A DNA stretch of 64,000 bases from Marinobacter oulmenensis (GTDB taxonomy: Bacteria; Pseudomonadota; Gammaproteobacteria; Pseudomonadales; Oleiphilaceae). The stretch is taken from contig NZ_JACHFE010000001.1 of assembly GCF_014201735.1 (NCBI RefSeq), forward strand, positions 638,385 to 702,384, in the 5' to 3' direction. The notes beneath the pieces were generated by a model. The model worked only from the letters and a program-made list of their open reading frames with translations. It was not told the DNA's origin and did not search any database. Made by a program: the position numbers and the translations under genes. Shown here one piece after another: positions 46,436 to 55,700 of this stretch (the stretch's first letter is position 1; each line of letters starts with the position of its first letter).

Positions 46436-47935
46436 TCAGGAACCCCGGGCCGATTGCGGCAGTTCGGACACCAGACGCAGGGAGGCGGTCAGCTCGTCCA
46501 ACTGATAGTGCGGACGCAGGAAGGTCACCGCCTTGTAGGAACCGGGCTTGCCCGGGACCTCGGCCACTTCCACCCGGGCTTCACGCAGCGGGTACTGAGC
46601 CTTGGCTTCCTGTCCGGCGTTGTCATCCAGCAGCACATACTGGGACAGCCACTCGTTCAGGAAGTCCTCAACGTTCTGGCGGGACGCGAAGCTGCCCACC
46701 TTGTCACGCATGATCGCCTTCATGAAGTGGGCGATGCGGGACGTGGCGAAGATGTACTGCAGTTGCGATGACAGCCGGGCGTTGGCGTTGGCCACATCGG
46801 TGTTGTACTGCTTGGGCAACTGGGCGGACTGGGTACCGAAGAAAGCGGCGTAGTCCGTGCCCTTGCAGTGCACCAGAGGGATAAAGCCGAGGTCGGACAG
46901 TTCTTTTTCACGACGGTCGGTGATGGAGATTTCGGTCGGGCATTTCAGGGCCACTTCGCCATCGTCGGTCTGGAAGGTGTGGGTCGGCAGGCCTTCCACC
47001 AGACCACCCCCTTCGACGCCACGAATCGCCACACACCAGCCATATTTGGCGAAGGCATCGGTGATCCGTGTGCCCATGGCATAGGCGGCATTCATCCACA
47101 GGTATTTGTTGTGGTCCCGGCCGTCGACGTTCTCGGTGAAGTTGAATTCCTCCACTGGCGCGGTGTCCTCGCCGTAGGGCAGGCGTCCGAGCACATGCGG
47201 CAGTGTCAGGCCGACATAGCGGGCATCCTCGGAATTGCGGAACGACTTCCACTTGGCGTACTCAACCGTATCGAAGATCTTGGAAAGATCCCGGGGGCCG
47301 GCCATGTCTGTGAAGGAATCCCAGCCAAACAGTTCGGCGGAGGCTGAGGATATGAAGGGCGCGTGTGCCGCAGCCGCCACGTGGGAGACCTGCTCCAGCA
47401 GGTACATGTCCTGCGGGTGGCGGCCGAACTCGTAGTCACCGATCATCATGCCGTAGGGCGCGCCACCAAAGGTGCCGTATTCCTCTTCGTAGACTTTCTT
47501 GAACAGGGCACTCTGGTCGAATTCCGAGGCTGACTTGAGGTCTTTGACCAGATCCTTTTTGGACGCGTTCAGGATATGGATCTTCATGTTCGGGCTGGTC
47601 TCGGTCTGATCGGTCAGGTATTTGAGACCGCGCCAGGAGGCTTCGAGTTGCTGGAACTCGCTGGCGTGCATAACCTCGTTCAACTGGTCCGAGAGCAGGG
47701 AATCGATTTCGGCGATACGCGAATCCAGTACGGCAATCAGGTCCTTACTGGGTGTGACCTCGCCTTCCAGAACCTGATTGACGAGCTCATCGATCAGATC
47801 ACGGGTGCGGGTTCGTTCGGTTTCCGAACGGGCAACCCGGCTTTCGGAAATAATGCTGTCGAGCAGGGAGGTTTCCGGGGCAAAGATTTCCTCGGCTTCA
47901 CTCTGGGCCTGTGCGTCTGTCTGGGGGTTGGTCAT
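46436..47935 (-). CDS. tssC: Type VI secretion sheath large subunit TssC (VipB)
   Basis: Forms the contractile sheath with TssB. The 499-residue protein has EFQQLEASWRGLKYLTDQTE, GTFGGAPYGMMIGDYEFGR, the FISSASAELFGWDSFTDM stretch, LPHVLGRLPYGEDTAPVEEF and the C-terminal FLNEWLSQYVLLDDNAGQE, all standard for TssC. It is 12 bp downstream of tssB with an AAGGAG site. Confidence 0.98.
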   Translation of the reverse strand: MTNPQTDAQAQSEAEEIFAPETSLLDSIISESRVARSETERTRTRDLIDELVNQVLEGEVTPSKDLIAVLDSRIAEIDSLLSDQLNEVMHASEFQQLEASWRGLKYLTDQTETSPNMKIHILNASKKDLVKDLKSASEFDQSALFKKVYEEEYGTFGGAPYGMMIGDYEFGRHPQDMYLLEQVSHVAAAAHAPFISSASAELFGWDSFTDMAGPRDLSKIFDTVEYAKWKSFRNSEDARYVGLTLPHVLGRLPYGEDTAPVEEFNFTENVDGRDHNKYLWMNAAYAMGTRITDAFAKYGWCVAIRGVEGGGLVEGLPTHTFQTDDGEVALKCPTEISITDRREKELSDLGFIPLVHCKGTDYAAFFGTQSAQLPKQYNTDVANANARLSSQLQYIFATSRIAHFMKAIMRDKVGSFASRQNVEDFLNEWLSQYVLLDDNAGQEAKAQYPLREARVEVAEVPGKPGSYKAVTFLRPHYQLDELTASLRLVSELPQSARGS

Positions 47936-47947
47936 GGATAACTCCTT

Positions 47948-48481
47948 TTATTCCTTTTCATCCTGGGGGGAGGCTGCCGCTTCACGGCCGAGTTCCTCAC
48001 CCAGTGCCTTGAGCTTGTCGGTGTTCTGCAGAACGTCCATCAGCAGTTCTTCAAACTTGTCGTTGCCGCCCATTTTGTTGCGCAGGTCGGCCAGCTTGTT
48101 GCGTACATCGAGCAGCTTGCGCAGGGGCTCCACCTGGCGCACCACTTCCTGGGGCTCGAAGTCCTCCATGGATTTGAAGTTGAGTTCCACGGGGAGCTGG
48201 GAGCCATCGTTGGCAAGGGTGTTGTCCACCCGGTAGCTCAGCCGGGGCTTGATGCCCTTGAGCACACTGTCGAAGTTGTCGCGGTCGATGTTGACGAATT
48301 TGCGGTCCTTCAGGCGCGGCAGGGGTTCCAGGGGATTACCGGAGTAGTCGCCCATCACACCCACGACGAAGGGCAGTTCCTTCTTCTCGATGCTGTCGCC
48401 GATTTCCACATCGTAAGTCAGGTGAACGCGGGGCGCCCGGATGCGGGAGAGTTTGTGCTGGGTACTTTCACTGTTGGCCAT
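47948..48481 (-). CDS. tssB: Type VI secretion sheath small subunit TssB (VipA)
   Basis: The 177-residue partner of TssC; the pair forms the contractile sheath that ClpV disassembles. It shows RAPRVHLTYDVEIGDSIEKK, ELPFVVGVMGDYSGNPLEPL, KFVNIDRDNFDSVLKGIKPR and the C-terminal helical region containing the VRQVEPLRKLLDVRNKLADL segment. It precedes tssC by 12 bp. Confidence 0.98.
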   Translation of the reverse strand: MANSESTQHKLSRIRAPRVHLTYDVEIGDSIEKKELPFVVGVMGDYSGNPLEPLPRLKDRKFVNIDRDNFDSVLKGIKPRLSYRVDNTLANDGSQLPVELNFKSMEDFEPQEVVRQVEPLRKLLDVRNKLADLRNKMGGNDKFEELLMDVLQNTDKLKALGEELGREAAASPQDEKE

Positions 48482-48531
48482 GGTGTCATCCTTTGTCGTT
48501 ATGGCTGAGTAGGGTTCGGGACTGAGTGCGG

Positions 48532-49287
48532 TCAGTCCCGTGCTGCTTCCTGCAATGTCATGGTCAGTTGTTCACGCAGGTCATCCTGCATGGCGTCTAT
48601 CGCATCTACGGAAATGAGTTCCTCGAAGCTGCGGCTGCCGGAAATTTCGGTACTGTGACGAATCACCTCATCGTTCGGCAGCGAGGAAGTGACCGGTGAG
48701 CTGATGACGCAGAAGGGCAGTTGCCCGAAGTCGTCCAGGCTCTGGAACCCGACCGGGAAACGCAGCCCTTTGAACAGGCGCCCCAGGCCACCTGCCCGGC
48801 TGAAGCAGTGGAACAGCATCAGGTAGTGAAGCACGAACCGGTGCAGTTCCGAGCCGCTGCGGTTGGGGTCCTTGACCACCTGACGGAACAGGCTGAGGTC
48901 GAAGGAGTTATAGCCCACAACCCAGCGGGTCGGGCTGGTCACCCGGATGCTGGTGCCGTTTTCGAGCACGTGGTCATATTCCAGCGGGAACAGCTCCGGT
49001 GTCGAGTTGATGATATGAAGCGGAACCTCCAACTCATTGATCAGGTTGAACGGGCGCTGTCCCGCATGTTTGTCGAAGAGCGTCCGGAATTCCTTGAAAT
49101 GATGCTGGGTCTCGCGCCCGCTGCCGCGTGGTGCTCCCTGCAGGTATTCCCCGAACAGGGGCTGCGGGCGAACCAGGGGGGAGACCGTGGCCAGGTAATC
49201 CGCTGCCTGGGATTTCAGCAGATCGGAGATCCGGCGGGTCTGCTTGCGGGACCGGATGAAATCCTCAACGTTAAAACTCTGCGACAT
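48532..49287 (-). CDS. Uncharacterised protein in the T6SS locus
   Basis: A 251-residue cytosolic-looking protein without signal peptide or membrane spans. It opens MSQSFNVEDFIRSRKQTRRI. The middle has WVVGYNSFDLSLFRQVVKDP and FVLHYLMLFHCFSRAGGLGR. The end is acidic and helical. I do not recognise a named Tss or Tag family, and it does not match the ImpE/TagJ pattern. It lies 50 bp upstream of tssB on the same strand and should be in the sheath-baseplate operon, which suggests a sheath or baseplate accessory role (inference). Confidence 0.75.
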   Translation of the reverse strand: MSQSFNVEDFIRSRKQTRRISDLLKSQAADYLATVSPLVRPQPLFGEYLQGAPRGSGRETQHHFKEFRTLFDKHAGQRPFNLINELEVPLHIINSTPELFPLEYDHVLENGTSIRVTSPTRWVVGYNSFDLSLFRQVVKDPNRSGSELHRFVLHYLMLFHCFSRAGGLGRLFKGLRFPVGFQSLDDFGQLPFCVISSPVTSSLPNDEVIRHSTEISGSRSFEELISVDAIDAMQDDLREQLTMTLQEAARD

Positions 49288-49358
49288 GTTCTGTTCCTGT
49301 TGGACGATGTCGGTGTGTCGCCGACGTTGGTGATCACGTCTGGGTCAGCCGGCTGACG

Positions 49359-49826
49359 TCAGGGCGTTGCTGCTGCCAGTTCCGAGGCAATTCGATTGAG
49401 CAATACCGGATCGCCCTCGGCGTTGTTGACCGGGTTGCCCCGGGCATCCAGGGGTTGCAGCTTGCCGTCAGCATCGGACTGATAGAGCCTTTGCTCCCCA
49501 ACCTCGGGGTGCAGTACGTACAAGTCCTGCTGCCGGGAGCCTTTGCCGTCGCTGTGAGACCATTGGCCCCAACTGGTGTTAACGCGTTCGCCGCCAGGCG
49601 CATCAATGCGCGTTTCGTGCAGATAGAACCCGGCTGGCGCGCCGGTGCTGGCGCTGCGTTTCAGGATTAAATCGGTGTGGATGCCCTGGCAATCGTTGCA
49701 GGGGAGGGTGCCGCCAAATCGCTCAGTCACCCTGATAAAGTTCGTATCAGGATTGGGATCACTGGCACAGGCTGTCAGTAACAGCAGCCCGGCGGCAACC
49801 AGTGTATTGCGGCTAATCGCTTTCAT
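49359..49826 (-). CDS. NlpE-like lipoprotein
   Basis: Predicted lipoprotein of 155 residues. The signal MKAISRNTLVAAGLLLLTAC ends in the lipobox L-T-A-C, and the mature protein has GTLPCNDCQGIHTDLILKR. That stretch contains the CxxC of the NlpE N-terminal domain, which in E. coli signals surface or copper stress to Cpx. The C-terminal OB domain of full NlpE is absent. The start could be the ATG at 49826 or at 49838; the former has better ribosome-site spacing. It is the first gene of the minus T6SS arm, an unusual partner for this locus. Confidence 0.75.
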   Translation of the reverse strand: MKAISRNTLVAAGLLLLTACASDPNPDTNFIRVTERFGGTLPCNDCQGIHTDLILKRSASTGAPAGFYLHETRIDAPGGERVNTSWGQWSHSDGKGSRQQDLYVLHPEVGEQRLYQSDADGKLQPLDARGNPVNNAEGDPVLLNRIASELAAATP

Positions 49827-49881
49827 GCTCGAAGCCATCCTTGGAATATGTGATGTGTGAACGTCCTAGTCCTTGTTCAAG

Positions 49882-49924
49882 ACGTTATCTTATTGTAACG
49901 TTTTGGAGATGTTCAAGGTGAACA
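49882..49924. promoter_or_regulatory. Two perfect inverted repeats in the divergent T6SS promoter region
   Basis: ACGTTA-N8-TAACGT (49882-49901) and TGTTCA-AGG-TGAACA (49910-49924) lie 8 bp apart in the 202-bp gap between the two T6SS arms. They are candidate operators for a regulator of both arms. I checked a nearby TGGCAC for a sigma-54 promoter, but the -12 element is missing. Confidence 0.45.
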
Positions 49925-50028
49925 TTCAATAAACCTGATTCGGGTTTTCTGGCACCAGTTCTCATTCGGGCATGGTGAGCCAGTAAAGATGGACCGACGG
50001 ATCGACGATTCAACGGAATGGAATCGCA

Positions 50029-50577
50029 ATGAAGGTGTTTATCCGCAGTTTGGGAGTCTGCTCCCTTTTGCTTGCACTCGTGGGTTGTGGCGTTGCCGAT
50101 CGTGTAGGAAACCGCTTTGAGGATACCTGGGCGGGTGAACTGGTTGGCAATGAAGAACGGGTGCGGGTTGTCATCAATGCCGACGAATCCCTTAATCCGG
50201 GGGTCGACGGTAAACCTCTCTCGGTGGTTCTCCGAATTTATCAATTGTCAGAGCGTGGACCTTTTGCCACGGCCTCACCGCGTCAGCTCTGGAACGACGC
50301 TGAAGGTGTGCTGGGCCGGGGCCTGATCTCGCAACGCGAGGTCACCTTGCTGCCGGGGCAGTTGAAGGTTGATCTTGCCGCTCTGGATCCCGCTGCCCAA
50401 TACGTCGGCGTGGCAGCCTTTTTCCGTAATACATTCAATAACGACTGGCAGGCAGTGTTCAGTGCCGACCAGTTGCGCACGGATGGTCTGCTAGGCGCGT
50501 CTGAAGGCGTCTACCTGCATCTGGTCGAGGATCGCATGGAGGTCACCCGAGGGCAGACCTTTCTGGCAATAGAGTAG
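50029..50577 (+). CDS. tssJ: Type VI secretion outer-membrane lipoprotein TssJ
   Basis: Lipoprotein that anchors TssM to the outer membrane. The 182-residue protein has the signal MKVFIRSLGVCSLLLALVGC with lipobox L-V-G-C. The mature transthyretin-like fold shows SVVLRIYQLSERGPFATASP, REVTLLPGQLKVDLAALDPA and QYVGVAAFFRN, characteristic of TssJ. It is the first gene of the plus-strand arm, 85 bp before tssK. Confidence 0.95.
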   Translation: MKVFIRSLGVCSLLLALVGCGVADRVGNRFEDTWAGELVGNEERVRVVINADESLNPGVDGKPLSVVLRIYQLSERGPFATASPRQLWNDAEGVLGRGLISQREVTLLPGQLKVDLAALDPAAQYVGVAAFFRNTFNNDWQAVFSADQLRTDGLLGASEGVYLHLVEDRMEVTRGQTFLAIE

Positions 50578-50661
50578 AAAACCGACAGCGAAGGATCGCG
50601 CCATCAAAACTGACGTTGGTGGCTTTGTGTTGAACAGGAACTCAGAGGTTCAGACAAGGAC

Positions 50662-52008
50662 GTGAGTAAACGTAACCGCATTATGTGGTCGGAGGGTATG
50701 TTCCTCCTGCCACAGCATTTCCAGTATCAGGACGAATTCCATCAGCGGCAGTTGGCGGAGGCCCGCCACAGTCAGTCGCCATTCCAGTGGGGCGTGCAGG
50801 CGCTGGCCTTTGACGAGGGCGCACTGGAACAGGGGACGCTACGCCTGACACGGCTCAAACTGCTGTTTCCGGATGGCACGTTGATCGATGCGCCGGAACA
50901 TGACCCGCTGCCTCCCGGCCGGGATCTCAACGAGCTTTCCCGTAACGGCGAAGTCCGGGTGCATGTCGCGCTCAGGGCTCTGGAACCCTGGTCTCCCAGC
51001 TACCTCGATCCGCAGGCTCCCCGCCACGGCGGTCGCCGTTACCTGCAGAGTTTTGAAACCCTGCCGGATCTCAATGAAGGGTCGCTGGAGAATGAGCTGG
51101 GTACCCTGGAACTCAACACAACCCTGCTCATGGAAGGGGATACGCTGGACGGCTTCACCTATTGCCCGATTGCGCTTCTGAAGCGAAACGCTGCCGGTGG
51201 TTTCAGTCTCGACACCGAGAACTTCATGCCACCGGCCCTGCACATGGACGCGGTCTCCCTGCCATTCGATATCGGCAACCGCCTGATCGGCATGTTGCAG
51301 GCGCGCAGTGATGCACTGTCCGGGCGCCGTCGGGAGCGGGCCGACCAGGTGGCGGAGTTTGGTTCCAGTGATGTCACCCTGTTCTGGCTTCTCTACACCA
51401 TCAACCGGGCTTATCCCCAGTTGGCGCATCTGCTGGCCCATCCCGGGCTGCACCCGGAAACCCTGTACCGGTTCCTGGCGGAACTGGCAGCCAGCCTGAT
51501 GACCTTCTCCATGTCGCACAAACTGGCGGATATCCCGGAATACAACCATCGTGACCCGGCTGGTGTGCTGCTGGCTCTGGAGGGTGTTGTCCGGGAACTG
51601 CTCGAGGTGGTGGTGCCCAACCAGTACATCCCGATTCCGCTGGAGCAGACCCGGTCTTCCTACTACGTTGGTCGGCTCAACGATGCCCGGCTCAAGGATG
51701 CCGAGTTCTACATCAGCGTGCATGCCGATATGCCCGGCGCCCAGATACTTGAACTGGTTCCACGGGCATTCAAGGTTGGCCCGCCAGAGGAGATCGAGGT
51801 CGTGGTCAACACCGCCATGCCGGGCGCTACCTTGACCCACACTCCGCGGTTGCCCAGCTCCATCCCGGTGCGCCTGGATAACCATTACTTCGCACTGGAG
51901 CCGCATGGCGCGGTTTACGAGCGGATGATGGAGTCCCAGGCCATTGCCTTTTACGTCCCTAGTGGATTCAAGAATCTCACCATAGAACTGATGGCGGTAA
52001 TGAAATGA
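50662..52008 (+). CDS. tssK: Type VI secretion baseplate-membrane connector TssK
   Basis: Trimeric adaptor that joins baseplate and membrane complex. The 448 residues begin MSKRNRIMWSEGMFLLPQHF, the typical TssK opening, then QYQDEFHQRQLAEARHSQSP, and include VPNQYIPIPLEQTRSSYYVG and the C-terminal HYFALEPHGAVYERMMES. The start is GTG 50662, with AAGGA only one base before it, so initiation may be weak or use a more distant site. The tssL ATG overlaps its TGA by 4 bp. Confidence 0.97.
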   Translation: MSKRNRIMWSEGMFLLPQHFQYQDEFHQRQLAEARHSQSPFQWGVQALAFDEGALEQGTLRLTRLKLLFPDGTLIDAPEHDPLPPGRDLNELSRNGEVRVHVALRALEPWSPSYLDPQAPRHGGRRYLQSFETLPDLNEGSLENELGTLELNTTLLMEGDTLDGFTYCPIALLKRNAAGGFSLDTENFMPPALHMDAVSLPFDIGNRLIGMLQARSDALSGRRRERADQVAEFGSSDVTLFWLLYTINRAYPQLAHLLAHPGLHPETLYRFLAELAASLMTFSMSHKLADIPEYNHRDPAGVLLALEGVVRELLEVVVPNQYIPIPLEQTRSSYYVGRLNDARLKDAEFYISVHADMPGAQILELVPRAFKVGPPEEIEVVVNTAMPGATLTHTPRLPSSIPVRLDNHYFALEPHGAVYERMMESQAIAFYVPSGFKNLTIELMAVMK

Positions 52009-52718
52009 CCGAGCCCCAGACTCATTCTTACGATGTCGCCGAACAGCGAACCCTGAAAAACCTCTCCCGCGATTTTATTTCCATGGTGCTCATGGTTCGC
52101 AACGGACAGGAGGCGGAAAGCGTTGAAGCCTTTCTGGAACGTGTGGACCAGTGGCTGCGTGAGTTCGAGGAAAAGGCCCGTGCCGCCAACTACAGCGCCG
52201 AAGCGGTCAAGGATGCCCAATACGCCCTGTGTGCCTTCCTGGATGAAAGTGTCCTGAAAGGTGGCGCCGGTAATATCCGGGACCATGTTGAACTGGACCC
52301 TTTCCAGTACCGCTACTTCGGTGTGCATCTGGCGGGTGAAGGGTTCTATGAGCGGCTGGACAACCTGAGGCAGGACCTGCGCGCCAATGTGGATGTGCTG
52401 GAAGTCTATCACCTCTGCCTGGCACTGGGGTTTGAAGGCAAATACAGCTTTGAAAGCCGGGATCAGCTTCGCTACATCGCCAACACTCTGGGGCAGGACA
52501 TCGCCCGCTATCGCAAGCGCGAAGACAGCAGTCACGACAGCTGGCAACTGCCGGATCAGGTGGGCCAACTGCTGCGTTATGAGATTCCTCTGTGGGTGTA
52601 CCTGCTGATCATCGTCGTGGTCTGTCTGGTGGTCTACGGCGGGCTGCGCTGGTGGCTGGGTAGCGAAACCGATTCGCTGATTGAGCAGATCCAGAATCTG
52701 TTCAACATGAACCGCTGA
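52005..52718 (+). CDS. tssL: Type VI secretion inner-membrane protein TssL (DotU/IcmH)
   Basis: Inner-membrane subunit with a cytosolic helical hook (residues ~20-185; NLSRDFISMVLMVRNGQEAE, AQYALCAFLDESVLKGGAGN, YHLCLALGFEGKYSFESRDQ) and one C-terminal membrane span (~190-215, LWVYLLIIVVVCLVVYGGL). At 237 residues it ends soon after the span, so it has no peptidoglycan-binding OmpA domain. That domain occurs instead in the IcmF-OmpA fusion further down. Confidence 0.96.
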   Translation: MTEPQTHSYDVAEQRTLKNLSRDFISMVLMVRNGQEAESVEAFLERVDQWLREFEEKARAANYSAEAVKDAQYALCAFLDESVLKGGAGNIRDHVELDPFQYRYFGVHLAGEGFYERLDNLRQDLRANVDVLEVYHLCLALGFEGKYSFESRDQLRYIANTLGQDIARYRKREDSSHDSWQLPDQVGQLLRYEIPLWVYLLIIVVVCLVVYGGLRWWLGSETDSLIEQIQNLFNMNR

Positions 52719-52734
52719 CGGGGGCGAGGTCGAT

Positions 52735-55700
52735 ATGCGTTTTCTTCGATTCCTTCGTGCCCTGAAAGGGTTCTGGCCACTCTCCATCGTGCTCTGGCTG
52801 GTCGGGCTGTCGCTGTGTGTTCTGCTGCTGCCACTGGTCACCCAGGAGCGCGAACTCATTTTCATCGCCATGGCGCTGGTAACGGCATTCTGGTTGCTGG
52901 TGGTCGTGCTGCGGCAGTATTACCGGGTCCGTGCCGAGCGCAACATCGAAAATCTGGTGGAACTCGAAGTCCACCGGGAAGCCGCGGACAACGACCAGGG
53001 CGACTTCCAGATTCTCAGTGAACGCCTCAAACATGCCATGGCAATGCAACGGGCTGCCCGGTCCGTGGATGGTGGCAAGGCGTCCCTCTACGAGTTGCCC
53101 TGGTACCTGGTCATCGGCATGGCCGCTTCTGGCAAAACGTCGCTGCTCACGCGCTCTTCCCTGTCTGCAACCATGGCGGGGGGCAGCAACCTTTCCGGTG
53201 TCAGCGGCACCCAGCACTGTGACTGGTATTTCAGCCGCGAGGCGGTGATGATCGATACCGCCGGGCGCTATCTGGTGGAAGACCGCCCGGCAAGTGAGTT
53301 CTCCAACTTTCTGAAAACCCTGCGCAAACAGCGCCGGAAACCGGCCATCAATGGTCTGGTTCTGGTGGTCAGCCTGCCGGAACTGTTGCAGCAGTCGCGT
53401 CAGGAAATGCATGCCCTGGCCGAGAAACTGGTGGCCCGGGTGGATGAATACCGCCGTTGCCTGGGCAGTAACCCGCCGCTCTATCTGTTTTTCAGTAAAT
53501 CCGATCTCCTGCCCGGGTTCACCCGCACCTTCGAGGCCATGGATTCGGCCGAGCGCCAGCGGCCCTGGGGCCTGACGTTCTCTCTGGAAGAGCTGCGACG
53601 GCAGGGCGTGACCCAGGCTTTTCAGCAGCAGTTCCCGTCACTGGTCACTTCCCTGCGTCATCGGGTTGATCAGCGCGTACTGGAAGAAGGCGCCGATGCG
53701 GACAGCGAGCTGTTGCGATTCCCGGACTATTTCGCGGAGCTATCCGGCGTACTGAGTGATTTTCTGGAGCAGTTCGACAGCGAACACAATGCCGACCGGG
53801 CGCCGATGCTGCGTGGCCTGTACTTCACCAGCGCCCTGCAGACCGGCGACAGCCTGCCGCCGCTGCTGGAGGAGCAGACCCGCAATGAGTTCGCTCTGGC
53901 GCCTTCGGCCGGGCTTGGTGCTGAAGCCCGTACCGGCGAAAAGAGCTACTTCATCACCGATGCCTTCCGGAAGGTGATTTTCCCGGATCGCAACCTGAGT
54001 CTCTATTACTCCCAGCACGGGGATCAGCGCTCCCTGCCCACGCTGCTGATCGGCGCCCTGGGGGCGGTAGGGCTGGCAGCCATCGCCGCGCAGGGCTGGT
54101 CTGCCTACAACAACCATCAGTGGATTGATTCGGTCCAGCAGCGGGTGGATACACTGGCGACGGAAAACCGGGTTGACCACCTGAGTGTGCGCAACCGCCG
54201 ACTCCTGCTCGACACCCTGGAGCAGCAACTGGCCCGGATCGAGCGTCATCGGGAAAACGGTATCCCCCTGGAGCTGGGCCTGTGGCTCTATCAGGGCGAA
54301 GACATGCACGACCCGCTCAAGCAGGCCTGGGCTTCGCTCTTCACCCGTGATGTGTTGACTCCCATTTCCCTGGGGCTGATCGATCAGCTGCGGTCACTCG
54401 ACCAGTTTGGCCAGCCGGACAACCGGTCGTCCGGATCCGGCCAGGGCATTCAGTCCAAGGGTACTAGCAACCGGGCCTCGGGCCTGAATGCCACGTCGGA
54501 AGCCGTGGGCGAGCGTTCCCGCGATCTCGGGGAAGACACCCTGGCGCAAATGCAGGAGCGTTCCGGCCGAACGCCCACCATGGGCAGTGTGCCCACCAGT
54601 GCGTCAGAACTGGGCAGTCGGGCCCGTGGCGAAATGCGCTCGCGCACCACGGATAACGTCCGCGAGGCCTGGTATTCCATGAAGAGCGGGGCGGAATCCT
54701 CTCTGGAGGAAGGCCTGCGTGACCGCACTCGTTCCATGGGCAGTGCGGTTGGCAGCAACGGCGATGACGCCTCCGAGCTGAAGCTTTCGGGTGAGCAGGG
54801 GCCATCGCTTTCTGAAGAAATGCTGACCCGTCTGTCCCGGGACGATGTTGCGCAACTGATTGAAAGCTACTCATCGCTCCAGCTCTACCTGACCCTGACC
54901 GATCCCACCACCCATCAGGATCAGGGCGACTTTGTTGCCTCCACGCTGCCCCGGTTGTGGGCCGACTACGCGGATCGTCGTGGCCGGAATACCACCCGGG
55001 AAACCATCATGGATAACGCCGCGCTTTACGTGCACTACATGCAGCAGGGTACGGCGCCGGCACTTGAGCGCGACGACGCCCTGGTGGCGCACAGCCGTGA
55101 CCGCCTCAATACCTTCCTGATTGACAGCACGCTGGTGGATCGCGAATACCTGCGTTACCAACTGGAAGTGGAGGAACGCTACAAACCGCTCACGCTGTCG
55201 AAAATGGTGCCGGACATGAAAGGGCGGCTGCTTTATTCAAGCCGGGCTGTTCCTGCGTTCTATACCCGCAAGGTGTGGGACGAGTACCTGCGCCCGGCGA
55301 TTATCGAGACCGTTTCCGGTGATCTGCACCACGAGACCGACTGGGTGCTTGATGACAAGAACGTGGATGACGCGGTGCGCTCCAAGGCCCGTTTTGTCAG
55401 CCAGTTGATGGCCCGCTACAAGCGCGATTATGCCATCGCCTGGGAGCGTTTCCTCGATAATACCTACATCTCCAGCTTCGACACGCTCGAGCAGGCAAGC
55501 ACGACCCTGGCTGATCTCAGCGATCTGCAGGATTCCCCGCTGCGGCAGATACTGGAAATCGTGGATGCCAACACGGACTGGGATGACCCTAGCTCCGGCG
55601 AAGACGGTGAGGGCAACTCCGACGTTGCCGGTGACGGAACCTTCTGGGGCCGCGTGATGCGCGTGTTTGAAGGCAGCGACGGTGCGGCGGCCAGCGTGAA

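Noticed and set aside
49950..49970. Sigma-54 promoter (TGGCAC) before tssJ
   Set aside because: The -12 TTGC element is absent at the required spacing.
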